Below, piece by piece: positions 16,695 to 25,469 of a stretch of DNA of 64,000 nucleotides (positions are counted from its first letter, which is position 1; every line of letters begins with the position of its first letter). The stretch lies in contig CAZCJL010000019.1 in NCBI GenBank assembly GCA_964498785.1, positions 1 to 64,000 on the forward strand, given 5' to 3'. A program made the position numbers and the translations under genes. The notes under the pieces are model-generated. The model made no database searches. It saw only the letters and a list, made by a program, of their open reading frames with translations, and was not told where the DNA came from. The DNA comes from Mariaggregatimicrobium sp964498785 (lineage in GTDB: Bacteria; Zhuqueibacterota; Zhuqueibacteria; Thermofontimicrobiales; Thiofontviventaceae).

Positions 16695-18173
16695 TTAGAA
16701 ATTATAGCCAAGACCAAACATGAAATTGTTGACTGTCATTTTGTACAATCCGGCCATATTATCAAAACCATCCTGAGCTTTATTCATTACCCATTTATCA
16801 ACCTCACGATCACCAAGGATGATAGTTTCGTAGCTCGCATAGATATCAAATAATCCGATATCATAACTCAAGCCGATAGATAAAGCATGGCGTCGGTTGA
16901 TATCAGGAATAATAATGGTTAATGTTTCATCCGGAATTGCGGAAGGCTCTGTATAATATCCACCTCTTAATTTCAGCGGTTCGGTGATTAAGTATTCAAA
17001 GCCCAATCCGAGACGAATACCGTCTTCCCAGTTTTCAACGAGTTCGCTTTTTTCGCCATTTTCCAAATCAATTTCAATTACATCCCAGGCTGACCATTGA
17101 GTCCAGGAAACGTCAGCAGTCACTAACAGGTTTGTAATTCCTTTGTATGCGATACCAGCGCCCAGTGTCATCGGCAATGGCAATGTGGCGTCACCTGCGG
17201 TACCTGCGGGAATAGTCGGAACAACGGCGCCATTATATATCTGACTAATTCCTCCTTCGATCATTGCCCGGGTCATTGCATCGATTTGATTAACCGAAAC
17301 AAGGTAATCTAACGTTTGATCCACAGCCGCGTCTGTTGCATTACTGGTTTGAGGCATATATGTTGTCGCTGCTATCTTGCCATCGATGGAAATATCATTG
17401 TACCAGCTTCCGGAAACACCAATCGATAAATCTTCATTCAAATCATATTTCAAACCAAAATTAAAACCAAAACCAGTTCCATCACCTTCTAATTGAGATT
17501 CGGTGAGCAGATAATTATAAACGTCATTTGCCAACGGAGTTTGTGACAAAATTGGTTTCATCGATGCATAATCCGGCGAGAATAAAAGCGGATTCGGCGT
17601 GGTTTGCGGTTTGCGAATTAAAATATCAGCCATTACAAAGCTAAGTCCTACACCGACGGATAATTTATCATTCACTTGATAAGCGAATGTCGGATGAATA
17701 TCAACTATTTGCAGATTATCTTCATAATCATATTCCGGATATTGAGAATGATAATCAGCGGTATTCATGGCATCCCATTCGGATCCAAGTCCGAATGGTG
17801 CGAAAATACTTAAACCAAAGGTCATTTTGTCCATTCCATACACAATACCGGCTGCAGGAATATAAAAAGTTTTTGATTCATTACCGAATTCAGCAGTCTT
17901 AAATACACCAAAAGCCGGAGTGTTTTGAGTTAACGTGTATTTTGCTTCCGGAGAAATTAATTCGAATGATGCTCCAAAATGCAGGCCTTTAATTTGGGTT
18001 AATCCTGCCGGGTTCCAGAACATTGCGCTCCAATCGTTGGAAACCGCACGATAATTACCTCCCAGCGCAGTGGCGCGCGCGCCTATTCCCGTTATACCAA
18101 CACCTGATGCAAATAATGATGTTGATAGCAAAATAACCAGCAGAAATGCTCCTAATGACAATGTGTTTCTCAT
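16695..18173 (-). CDS. FadL/OmpP1/TodX family outer-membrane transporter
   Basis: Outer-membrane channel of 492 residues for long-chain fatty acids or other hydrophobic compounds. The signal peptide (NTLSLGAFLLVILLSTSLFA) is followed by the family hallmark GVGITGIGARATALGGNYRA, with the N-terminal hatch motif AMFWNPAGLTQIKG. Alternating beta strands then run to the end (KMTVNNFMFGLGYNF). ATG at 18173 is chosen because GAGGAGGGA lies directly ahead; the open frame reaches another ATG at 18188, but that one overlaps the ribosome binding site. It fits the fatty-acid degradation locus a few kilobases away, although it is transcribed from the other strand. Confidence 0.9.
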   Translation of the reverse strand: MRNTLSLGAFLLVILLSTSLFASGVGITGIGARATALGGNYRAVSNDWSAMFWNPAGLTQIKGLHFGASFELISPEAKYTLTQNTPAFGVFKTAEFGNESKTFYIPAAGIVYGMDKMTFGLSIFAPFGLGSEWDAMNTADYHSQYPEYDYEDNLQIVDIHPTFAYQVNDKLSVGVGLSFVMADILIRKPQTTPNPLLFSPDYASMKPILSQTPLANDVYNYLLTESQLEGDGTGFGFNFGLKYDLNEDLSIGVSGSWYNDISIDGKIAATTYMPQTSNATDAAVDQTLDYLVSVNQIDAMTRAMIEGGISQIYNGAVVPTIPAGTAGDATLPLPMTLGAGIAYKGITNLLVTADVSWTQWSAWDVIEIDLENGEKSELVENWEDGIRLGLGFEYLITEPLKLRGGYYTEPSAIPDETLTIIIPDINRRHALSIGLSYDIGLFDIYASYETIILGDREVDKWVMNKAQDGFDNMAGLYKMTVNNFMFGLGYNF

Positions 18174-18292
18174 TTGTTCCCTCCTCATTAAAAATTAGTT
18201 ATTATTTAAACAAACTAAATTAGCAGAATTCTCCGTCGCCTGAAATATCACCTCCTTTTTTGATTCATTTCATTCAATTCAATCGAATTGAT

Positions 18293-20440
18293 TTAAAATT
18301 TTGCAGACACTGAAACGACATAATTTCTTATTGGCGCCAAATTTCTTTCCACCTGGGCATAATTGTAATTGAAAATGTTATTGACGTTTAAAGAAATTGA
18401 ATAATTTCCAAAATGATACGCGGCGCGGGTATCAAAAACTTTTTGCGGCACACGTTCTTCGTCCGGGTAGACTTTCACAGTATCCAATTCAGAGACATAA
18501 CGATAATCAAGCCCTGTTTCAAAATTTCCTAAATTCAAGTTGAAAGAAAGAGATAACGTATGCTCCGGCCGATAGGCAAGCGTTTTTCCGGTACTTACAT
18601 CTTCAGGATCGAGCATTGTATAACTCACTGACGATTGGATTCGACGTTTCCAAAAACTGGATTGAATTAAAAATTCCAGTCCCCGAATTCGGGCGCGGTT
18701 TACATTGGAAAATTGAACAACGTTTTGGACATCCCGTTCCGGTTCGATAAAATTCCAGTAATCATTATGAAAAGCCGCCACATCCACCAACAAGTGTTCA
18801 TTGATAATCTGGTTCAATCCGACCTCATAAGACCAGGCGCGTTCGGCTTTCAAATCCGGATTGGGAATAACCTTAAACCCGGATGTCATGGTCTGGGAGA
18901 ATAATTCCGCCATTGTCGGTGTGCGAAATCCGCGTCCAATGGAGGCGCGCGCTGTGGTAATAAGTGATGGTTTTATGGTGAATCCAAGTTTGGGATTGAA
19001 TTGTGTATCTTCCAGTCCGGTATCCACCTTGTGATGGTCAAATCGCATTCCCAATGTTGTTGAAATTAAATCACTCAGATGAAACTCATCCTGGAGGTAT
19101 GCGGCAATGGTTGAGCCGTCATGATCACCGAATATCGCCGATTCCGTGATGTCATAAATCCCCTCTATCCCAAATGTGAATGAGTGCTGTTTATTAAGCA
19201 TGTAATCCGCCTGAATTTCGATTCCCAATTTTTGGGCGTCAGAAAAATCGTCATTGTCCTGGTAATCATGTTGCCAATAACTTTTAAAATAAGACGTGCG
19301 GATTTTATAGGTAAATTTTTGATTAATGAGCTGGCGGTAAACTGTATTGAAGCTAAATTTATAGGAATTGCTGCGGTCATTTACCGAGACAACCGGGACC
19401 ATCAATGCGTCGTGTTGATTCCGCCACAAGTAAACATCGCCGGCTTTGCCTTCGACATAATTGCTTTGTAAGGTCAGTTGCGACTGCTGACTGAATTTTA
19501 CATCAAAACGCCCCAGCAGATTCCATTTGATATAATCGGTATTTTGTTTGTAACCGGTAGATTTAATATGACCGGCAGAAATCATCATCCCGGTTTTTTT
19601 CCATTTTCGGGTATGAACCACATCGGCGCGGGTGTAATAAAGCAGATCATCCGTCCAATCCCATTCCGGATAATATGGCTCATCATAAACACCGGTCGTA
19701 AGTTTTACTTCGGTAAAAGGCACCTCAGATGGTTCTTTGCTGATGATATTGATCACACCGCCCAGTGCGTGTGATCCGTATAGAGCAGAACCAGCGCCTT
19801 TTACGACTTCGACGCGGCTTATTTGCGAGATCGGGATAATATCCCATTTAATATCGCCGCTGTCGCCAGGCATCATGGGAATTCCGTCTACGAGCAACAG
19901 TACACGGCTGCCGGCGCCGAGTGTGTACCCGGAGGAACCTCGGATATTCACATCGCCTTCAACAACAGTGACGCCGGGTGTGTATTCCAGAACTTCATCC
20001 AGAAAGTTTCTGTTTTTTCGTTCGATATCTTCCGTTGTGACAAGGCTGACGCTATTGGGAACATCCTGAAAACTCTGCGCTTTTTTCCCGGCAGTCACAA
20101 CCAGAGCCGGCGTTTTAATCACGGTTTGTTCCAACTCGTAATTCACAGTTGTTGTTTGTTGAGCAATAATGGAGATCACTTTTTCCTGCGGTTTGTACCC
20201 CATCATCGTGGCTTTGATTGTATATTGCCCGGCTGGAATTTTAGTGAGCTGAAAATTGCCTTCCAAATCACTGATTGTCCCCATGATTGTTCCGACGACA
20301 ATAATATTTGCTCCTGGCAGCGGATCATTGCTTTTGGCGTCCAGAATGACGCCACTCAGACTGCCTTTAATCGTATTTTGGGCAAATCCCGTGTATATAA
20401 ATATAAAAAGTAGTAACGTTGTAAGAATAAACTTTTTCAT
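18293..20440 (-). CDS. TonB-dependent outer-membrane receptor
   Basis: Receptor of 715 residues for uptake of a bulky nutrient (iron chelate, cobalamin, sugar or similar). Signal peptide to about residue 20, then a carboxypeptidase-regulatory-like domain (GVILDAKSNDPLPGANIIVV, about 30-112). The plug domain follows (about 128-235; NIRGSSGYTLGAGSRVLLLV, VEVVKGAGSALYGSHALGG), then a 22-strand barrel ending VSVSAKF. The extra N-terminal domain is characteristic of FCB bacteria. It sits 15 bp downstream of the lipoprotein gene, so the two form an operon. The substrate cannot be read from sequence; no cobalamin riboswitch was seen upstream. Confidence 0.92.
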   Translation of the reverse strand: MKKFILTTLLLFIFIYTGFAQNTIKGSLSGVILDAKSNDPLPGANIIVVGTIMGTISDLEGNFQLTKIPAGQYTIKATMMGYKPQEKVISIIAQQTTTVNYELEQTVIKTPALVVTAGKKAQSFQDVPNSVSLVTTEDIERKNRNFLDEVLEYTPGVTVVEGDVNIRGSSGYTLGAGSRVLLLVDGIPMMPGDSGDIKWDIIPISQISRVEVVKGAGSALYGSHALGGVINIISKEPSEVPFTEVKLTTGVYDEPYYPEWDWTDDLLYYTRADVVHTRKWKKTGMMISAGHIKSTGYKQNTDYIKWNLLGRFDVKFSQQSQLTLQSNYVEGKAGDVYLWRNQHDALMVPVVSVNDRSNSYKFSFNTVYRQLINQKFTYKIRTSYFKSYWQHDYQDNDDFSDAQKLGIEIQADYMLNKQHSFTFGIEGIYDITESAIFGDHDGSTIAAYLQDEFHLSDLISTTLGMRFDHHKVDTGLEDTQFNPKLGFTIKPSLITTARASIGRGFRTPTMAELFSQTMTSGFKVIPNPDLKAERAWSYEVGLNQIINEHLLVDVAAFHNDYWNFIEPERDVQNVVQFSNVNRARIRGLEFLIQSSFWKRRIQSSVSYTMLDPEDVSTGKTLAYRPEHTLSLSFNLNLGNFETGLDYRYVSELDTVKVYPDEERVPQKVFDTRAAYHFGNYSISLNVNNIFNYNYAQVERNLAPIRNYVVSVSAKF

Positions 20441-20455
20441 AATATTGAATCCAAC

Positions 20456-21253
20456 TTATTCTGGAAACTTAATATTAAAATCAGGACCATCGGCAATCGT
20501 ATTAATTTCAACTTCATACGGATCTAAATTTAATCCGCCAATACTGCCGGAATATAAAATATCTTGTAACGACAGCGATTGATCCTGTTTAAAAACCAGA
20601 ACTCCTGTGGCGACAAAAGTTCCGGGAAAGGTGTTAATTTTATATTGAGTGGAATCAGTGCCCACTTCAATTTTATCGCTGAAGCTAATATCTAACAGAG
20701 TGGGTAAAACAGTCGGGAATAGAGAAAATTTGGTTGTGGCGATCACACGAACTTCCAAAACTGAATCAGGCCATGCGCCTTCAAAAGTAATGTTCCCGAC
20801 AATTTTGGTATCTGTAATTCGATGAGCATTTGATCGATTGACATGGATATTGATGTCGGTCACTTCATCTCTGTCATGGGAGATCACGATTTCACCGGGT
20901 GCGAGTGAGTCTGTCCCGGAAAAATGAAGTCCGCAGATGCTTAAAATATCCCATACTGAACCTTTTTCACGCCAGGCAACACCGACCACTTTGTATGTGC
21001 CTGGTTTTAAGTAAAATGCGTATTCCTGTGAATCAAGGTTTAGCGGAAGGTTTTCGCCAATGATAAGGTCTTCAAGACCAGAGGGAGGAAATTGATTCGC
21101 AGCCACAAGTCGAATTTCGGCAGGCTCTGCCGGCCACTCTCCACTGTATGAAATCGTACCTTGTACATGACTTCGAATCGGTTCTAAACCGCGGTCGATG
21201 GTGCAATTAGCGAAAATCAAAAAAACAAATAATGTGGAATTTAATATTTTCAT
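20456..21253 (-). CDS. Putative lipoprotein with duplicated beta domain, partner of TonB receptor
   Basis: Exported protein of 265 residues, unknown family. The hydrophobic leader ends in IFANC, so Cys17 may be lipidated although Asn at -1 is unusual. Two similar halves follow: VQGTISYSGEWPAEPAEIRLV (about 30-135) and VGNITFEGAWPDSVLEVRVI (about 150-262). Both halves also share a later YAFYLKPGTYKVVGV / YKINTFPGTFVATGV segment. The repeated unit looks like a small beta-sandwich. Located directly ahead of the receptor, it may be a surface-exposed substrate-binding partner, by analogy with SusD-like arrangements but without homology to SusD. Confidence 0.72.
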   Translation of the reverse strand: MKILNSTLFVFLIFANCTIDRGLEPIRSHVQGTISYSGEWPAEPAEIRLVAANQFPPSGLEDLIIGENLPLNLDSQEYAFYLKPGTYKVVGVAWREKGSVWDILSICGLHFSGTDSLAPGEIVISHDRDEVTDINIHVNRSNAHRITDTKIVGNITFEGAWPDSVLEVRVIATTKFSLFPTVLPTLLDISFSDKIEVGTDSTQYKINTFPGTFVATGVLVFKQDQSLSLQDILYSGSIGGLNLDPYEVEINTIADGPDFNIKFPE

Positions 21254-21427
21254 TTGAAATCAAATATTATTCAATTGTTAATAAAAAAAAATCCTCAAGG
21301 GGATTTCGGAATTGAAGTTAAGTTTATTAAAGTTCACTAAAAATAATATATTTCCTTTAAAATGTCAAGTAATTTTTCCAAAAAAACAAGGCGATTTAAG
21401 TAACTAATTATTAAATAGAAAAAGCAC

Positions 21428-21475
21428 TTGACATTTTGAAGAATTTTTGTATATTAATGAATGAGTATTCATTCA
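21428..21475 (+). promoter_or_regulatory. Promoter with FadR-type operator ahead of the tetR/beta-oxidation operon
   Basis: TTGACA (21428-21433), 16 bp, TATATT (21450-21455), followed at 21458-21475 by TGAATGAGTATTCATTCA, an 18-bp near-palindrome. As I recall it, the box bound by the TetR-family FadR (YsiA) of Bacillus subtilis is TGAATGA-N-TA-N-TCATTCA, and this site matches it. The box covers the predicted transcription start, the position expected for repression. The next gene encodes a TetR regulator, so autoregulation and control of the beta-oxidation genes are inferred. Confidence 0.7.
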
Positions 21476-21603
21476 CAGATTTTTAACACATTTTGCCATC
21501 CTTCAGATATTGGTAACATTGGATCGAATTCAATAGATGTTAAATTGATCGATCAATATTTTTTGCTTTTTAAACTCACTTGACTTATCCATCCGGAGAC
21601 CGT

Positions 21604-22185
21604 ATGAATATAACGAATGATAAAAGAACGCGAATACTAAAAGCTGCTGCCAGGGTTTTTTCTAAAAAAGGTTTTTTTAAATCAACTGTTTCGGAAATTG
21701 CAAAGGAAGCCCAGGTAGCAGACGGTACGATCTATCTCTATTTCAAAAATAAGGATGATATTCTTATTTCATTGTTTGAAGATGAAATGGCGTCTGTCAT
21801 TCGGGATATAAAGCAAGAATTATCTTCACTTTCGACTGCAGAAGATAAAATTCGTAAATTTATAGAAAAACATCTTGCCCTGATCGATGAAAATCGCGAA
21901 TTGGCAGAAGTGATTCAAATTGAATTACGTCAGAGCCATAAATTTATGAAAGAGTATAGCGGAACGAAATTTCGTGATTATGTTAACATCATCTCAGCGA
22001 TCATCAACGAAGGTCAAAAAAATGGGGAATTCAACAAGAATATAATTCCGGGCATTGCTAAAATAATTCTTTTTGGGTCACTGGATGAAATTTCAAATTA
22101 CTGGGTACTCTCTAAACGGAAAAAATACCGCCTTTCACTTTGCGCACAAATGGTCGGAGATATATTTTTGAGTGGCATCAAATAA
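21604..22185 (+). CDS. TetR family regulator of fatty-acid degradation (FadR/YsiA-like)
   Basis: Repressor of 193 residues. N-terminal helix-turn-helix (about 8-55): ILKAAARVFSKKGFFKSTVS, then VADGTIYLYFKNKDDIL. The C-terminal ligand domain (about 70-190) matches the fatty acyl-CoA-responsive group by position and general pattern. ATG 21604 with CCGGAGAC ahead is preferred to a TTG at 21580. It is the first gene of the beta-oxidation operon: the thiolase follows 33 bp later, and a FadR-type operator lies upstream. Acyl-CoA is the likely inducer by family analogy. Confidence 0.88.
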   Translation: MNITNDKRTRILKAAARVFSKKGFFKSTVSEIAKEAQVADGTIYLYFKNKDDILISLFEDEMASVIRDIKQELSSLSTAEDKIRKFIEKHLALIDENRELAEVIQIELRQSHKFMKEYSGTKFRDYVNIISAIINEGQKNGEFNKNIIPGIAKIILFGSLDEISNYWVLSKRKKYRLSLCAQMVGDIFLSGIK

Positions 22186-22218
22186 TAAAAAAGTAGTATC
22201 AAAAAAAATGGAGGCTTT

Positions 22219-23409
22219 ATGAAAGAAGTGGTTTTGGCAGGCGGAGTGAGAACTCCGGTGGGAAATTTTGGTGGCGCTTTGCGAGATGTCACTGCGCAGG
22301 AAATGCTGAAAATTGTATTCATGGAAGTATTAAAACGAACGTCGATAGATCCGCAGTTGATTGACGACGTTATTGCCGGTTGTATTATCCAATCGTCAGA
22401 TGCGCCAAATATTGCCCGCGTTGGCGCATTAATGGCAGGAATACCTGATACAGTACCGGCTTACACTGTCCAGCGAAATTGTGTGTCCAGTATTCAAGCT
22501 GTAACGTCTGCTTATCAGGCAATTCAGGCAGGCGACGGAGAAATGTTTCTGATTGGTGGAACAGAGAGTATGTCAAATTCCCCTTATGTTCTTCGCAAGG
22601 CCCGATTCGGATATCGACTGCGGAATGGGGCGCTCGTAGATACTTTGTGGGAAGGATTAACAGATCCAGTCGTTGGTCAGATAATGGGACACACCGCAGA
22701 AAATGTCGCTGAAAAATATGGCATTACTCGTGACGAGCAGGATGAATACGCGATGTTGAGCCATAAAAAAGCATTTCGGGCTACCAGAGAGGGACGATTT
22801 AAAGATGAGATTGTTGTGATGCAGATTCCCAAAAAAATGGCGGGCCGGGAAGTGACGCCGGAAACGTTTGCCGAAGATGAATGTATCAATATTGGTTTGA
22901 ATAAGCAGATGTTGTCCCTTTATCCCACAGTTTTTAAAGAAAATGGTACTGTGACTCCGGGAAATGCCTGCCCCATTAGCGATGGCGCTGCTGCGATGCT
23001 GGTAATGACAACGGACAAGGCGAAAGAATTAGGATTAACGCCGGAGTTTTATGTGAAATCGTATGGATATGCTGCTTTAAGTCCGGCTTATATGGGAGAA
23101 GGTCCTATTTTCGCTGTTCCCAAAGCATTAGAGCGGGTAAACCTTAAAATGGATGATATCGACTTTGTAGAAATTAATGAGGCATTCGCAGCCCAGGTGA
23201 TTCCCTGTCAACGCGAGTTAAAAATTCCAGATGAAAAATTTAATGTGAACGGCGGAGCGATCGCACTGGGGCATCCTGTGGGAGCAACCGGTGCAAAATT
23301 AATGGTTTCGATGATGCATATCTTAAAAAACAGGGATGCAAACCTGGGTTTGGTTTCGGCGTGTGTTGGCGGGGGAATGGGCGGCGCAATTGTTATCGAG
23401 CGAAAATAA
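22219..23409 (+). CDS. fadA: Acetyl-CoA acyltransferase (3-ketoacyl-CoA thiolase)
   Basis: Thiolase of 396 residues catalysing thiolytic cleavage of 3-ketoacyl-CoA, the last step of beta-oxidation. Catalytic residues are visible: nucleophile Cys88 in QRNCVSS, His in GGAIALGHPVGATG and the second Cys in SACVGGGMGG. Length and motifs are standard. A biosynthetic acetoacetyl-CoA thiolase role cannot be excluded by sequence alone, but the operon with hydratase, dehydrogenase and acyl-CoA dehydrogenase argues for degradation. Start ATG 22219 is preceded by GGAGG. Cytoplasmic. Confidence 0.94.
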   Translation: MKEVVLAGGVRTPVGNFGGALRDVTAQEMLKIVFMEVLKRTSIDPQLIDDVIAGCIIQSSDAPNIARVGALMAGIPDTVPAYTVQRNCVSSIQAVTSAYQAIQAGDGEMFLIGGTESMSNSPYVLRKARFGYRLRNGALVDTLWEGLTDPVVGQIMGHTAENVAEKYGITRDEQDEYAMLSHKKAFRATREGRFKDEIVVMQIPKKMAGREVTPETFAEDECINIGLNKQMLSLYPTVFKENGTVTPGNACPISDGAAAMLVMTTDKAKELGLTPEFYVKSYGYAALSPAYMGEGPIFAVPKALERVNLKMDDIDFVEINEAFAAQVIPCQRELKIPDEKFNVNGGAIALGHPVGATGAKLMVSMMHILKNRDANLGLVSACVGGGMGGAIVIERK

Positions 23410-23431
23410 TAAAAAATAAAGGAGTGAAGTT

Positions 23432-24640
23432 ATGTATATTTATAAAGCTGCGGTTGTTGGCGGAGGAACCATGGGGGGAAGCATTGCCCAGGTAATTACG
23501 TACTCCGGGCTTCCGGTTGTAATTAAGGATTTGGAGCAAAAATATGTGGACACCGCTTTGAACAAGGTTCGATCCATATATCAGTCACGGGTAGACAAGG
23601 GTAAAATGAGTTCCGGAGAAATTGAACCAAAAATTGCTTTAGCGACAGGAACGTTGAATTATGACGATTTCAGTGATGTCGATATCGTGATAGAAGCGGT
23701 GACAGAGGACATCGATATTAAGAAAAAGGTTTTTCAGGAATTAGATGAAATTTGTCCGGAAAGCACAATTTTGGCAACCAATACCTCGGCGCTGTCTATT
23801 TCCGAAATTGCGTCGGTCACGAAACGTCCGGAAAAGGTCGTTGGAATGCATTTCTTCAATCCGGCACATGTAATGAAACTGGTGGAAGTGATTCCGGGTG
23901 TCCAGACCTCCGAAGAAACCGTGATGGATGTGATTGCATTTACAGAATCGCTTCGTAAAATGGCGGTACGTGTGGAAGAATGTCCGGGTTTCCTTGTTAA
24001 TCGCCTGTTAATGCCTTACTTGAACGAGGCTGTGCTTGCATTACAGGAAGGTTCGGCAACTGCCTCGGAAATGGACAAAGCTTTGGTCGAGTTTGGTATG
24101 CCAATGGGACCGTTTACATTAATGGATATGCTGGGTCTCGACGTCTGTTACAAGGTATCATTGATCATGGAAGACGCTTACGGTCCAAGAATGGCCGCTG
24201 CATATTTAAGCGAAAAATTGTATAAATTAGGACGACTTGGGCAAAAATCCGGAGAGGGTTTTTATGATGATGATGGTTCCGAGAAAAAACTGGCGCAAAT
24301 TGTTAAAGAAGTGCAGACTGAAAAATCCCTGCAAAAAAAGAAATTTACTCCGGAGCGTTTGTTATACTTGATGGTGAATGAGGCTGTACTTGTTCTTCAG
24401 GAAAAAATTACATCGGTGACAGACATCGATATCGCAATGATGGCAGGGACCGGTTTTCCGCAGGAAATTGGCGGGCCATTGAAATATGCCGATGAAGTAG
24501 GATTGGATGTTGTTTTGAACGGATTAGAAAAATTTAAGGATGAGTACGGTTTTCGATTCTGGCCGGCATATATGCTCAAAAAAATGGTCTGCGGTGGCCT
24601 GTTAGGTAAAAAAACGGGGCGCGGTTTTTATACACATTAA
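23432..24640 (+). CDS. 3-hydroxyacyl-CoA dehydrogenase with two C-terminal domains
   Basis: NAD-dependent oxidation of 3-hydroxyacyl-CoA. The N-terminal Rossmann domain has VVGGGTMGGSIAQVITYSG (about 7-25). The signature HFFNPAHVMKLVEVIPG contains the catalytic His. The first 3HCDH_C domain is about 185-280 (CPGFLVNRLLMPYLNEAV) and a second copy about 305-400 (ERLLYLMVNEAVLVLQEKI). The duplicated C-terminal domain gives 402 residues, longer than the roughly 285 of single-domain PaaH/Hbd and without the hydratase fusion of FadB. Start ATG 23432 follows AAAGGAG. Second enzyme gene of the operon. Confidence 0.93.
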   Translation: MYIYKAAVVGGGTMGGSIAQVITYSGLPVVIKDLEQKYVDTALNKVRSIYQSRVDKGKMSSGEIEPKIALATGTLNYDDFSDVDIVIEAVTEDIDIKKKVFQELDEICPESTILATNTSALSISEIASVTKRPEKVVGMHFFNPAHVMKLVEVIPGVQTSEETVMDVIAFTESLRKMAVRVEECPGFLVNRLLMPYLNEAVLALQEGSATASEMDKALVEFGMPMGPFTLMDMLGLDVCYKVSLIMEDAYGPRMAAAYLSEKLYKLGRLGQKSGEGFYDDDGSEKKLAQIVKEVQTEKSLQKKKFTPERLLYLMVNEAVLVLQEKITSVTDIDIAMMAGTGFPQEIGGPLKYADEVGLDVVLNGLEKFKDEYGFRFWPAYMLKKMVCGGLLGKKTGRGFYTH

Positions 24641-24674
24641 TTAAATGAATTTAACAATTTCATAAGGAGAACTT

Positions 24675-25454
24675 ATGGACTTACAAAATTGGAAAATAAG
24701 CGTTGAAGATCGAGTCGCCACCATCATCATCGATCATCCGCCGGCAAACACGTTAAGCACACCTGTAATGGAAGAATTGAACAAAGTTGTCGACGAGGTG
24801 ATATCAAACGATGAAATTAAGGCAGCCGTAATTACCGGGGCTGGTATGTTTTTTATAGCCGGGGCTGATATTAACGAAATCCATACCATCGATGATGTAG
24901 AAAAAGGTGAAGATCTGTCTCTGAAAGGTCACGAGATTCTGAGAAAAATAGAAACTTCCCCAAAACCGTTTATCGCGGCAATTAATGGCATGTGTCTTGG
25001 CGGGGGACTTGAGTTGGCCATGGCCTGCCAAATGCGGATTTGTGGTGATCGGGCGCAATTAGGGCAGCCGGAGATAATGTTAGGGATAATCCCGGGGTTC
25101 GGTGGCACCCAGCGTTTGGCCAGGTTAACAAATCGAGCCAAAGCGATTGAGATGATTCTTACCGGAGATCGGATTACCGCGCAGGAAGCGTTTCGTATCG
25201 GCTTGGTAAATAAAGTCGTTCCCAATATGGACGTTGTAAAACAGGCTGTCGGATTAGCCAAAAAGATTGCATCAAAAGGTAGCGTTGCTATTAGCCACGC
25301 TCTAAAAGCAATTACTGAGGGCCTGGACTTAAGCATCGATGATGGCTTGAAACATGAAGCCAACTTATTTGGTAAAGTTTGTGAAACAGAAGATATGAAA
25401 GAAGGTGTATCTGCATTCATTGAAAAACGTCAACCTAAATTTACGGACAAGTAA
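24675..25454 (+). CDS. Enoyl-CoA hydratase
   Basis: Crotonase-family enzyme of 259 residues adding water to trans-2-enoyl-CoA. The oxyanion-hole region is AGADINEIH and GMCLGGGLELAMACQ. Both catalytic glutamates are present: Glu in GGGLELA and Glu in GQPEIMLGIIPGFGGTQR. Start ATG 24675 has AAGGAGAAC ahead. The next gene begins 15 bp after the stop. Cytoplasmic, third enzyme of the beta-oxidation set. Confidence 0.94.
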   Translation: MDLQNWKISVEDRVATIIIDHPPANTLSTPVMEELNKVVDEVISNDEIKAAVITGAGMFFIAGADINEIHTIDDVEKGEDLSLKGHEILRKIETSPKPFIAAINGMCLGGGLELAMACQMRICGDRAQLGQPEIMLGIIPGFGGTQRLARLTNRAKAIEMILTGDRITAQEAFRIGLVNKVVPNMDVVKQAVGLAKKIASKGSVAISHALKAITEGLDLSIDDGLKHEANLFGKVCETEDMKEGVSAFIEKRQPKFTDK

Positions 25455-25469
25455 ATACGGAGGAGTCCG

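Noticed and set aside
16623..16853. Open frame of 76 codons on the plus strand
   Set aside because: It runs through a bidirectional terminator and into the antisense of the FadL gene.
20440..21253. Cobalamin riboswitch before the TonB receptor operon
   Set aside because: No B12-box-like conserved sequence was found in the 200 bp upstream of the lipoprotein gene.
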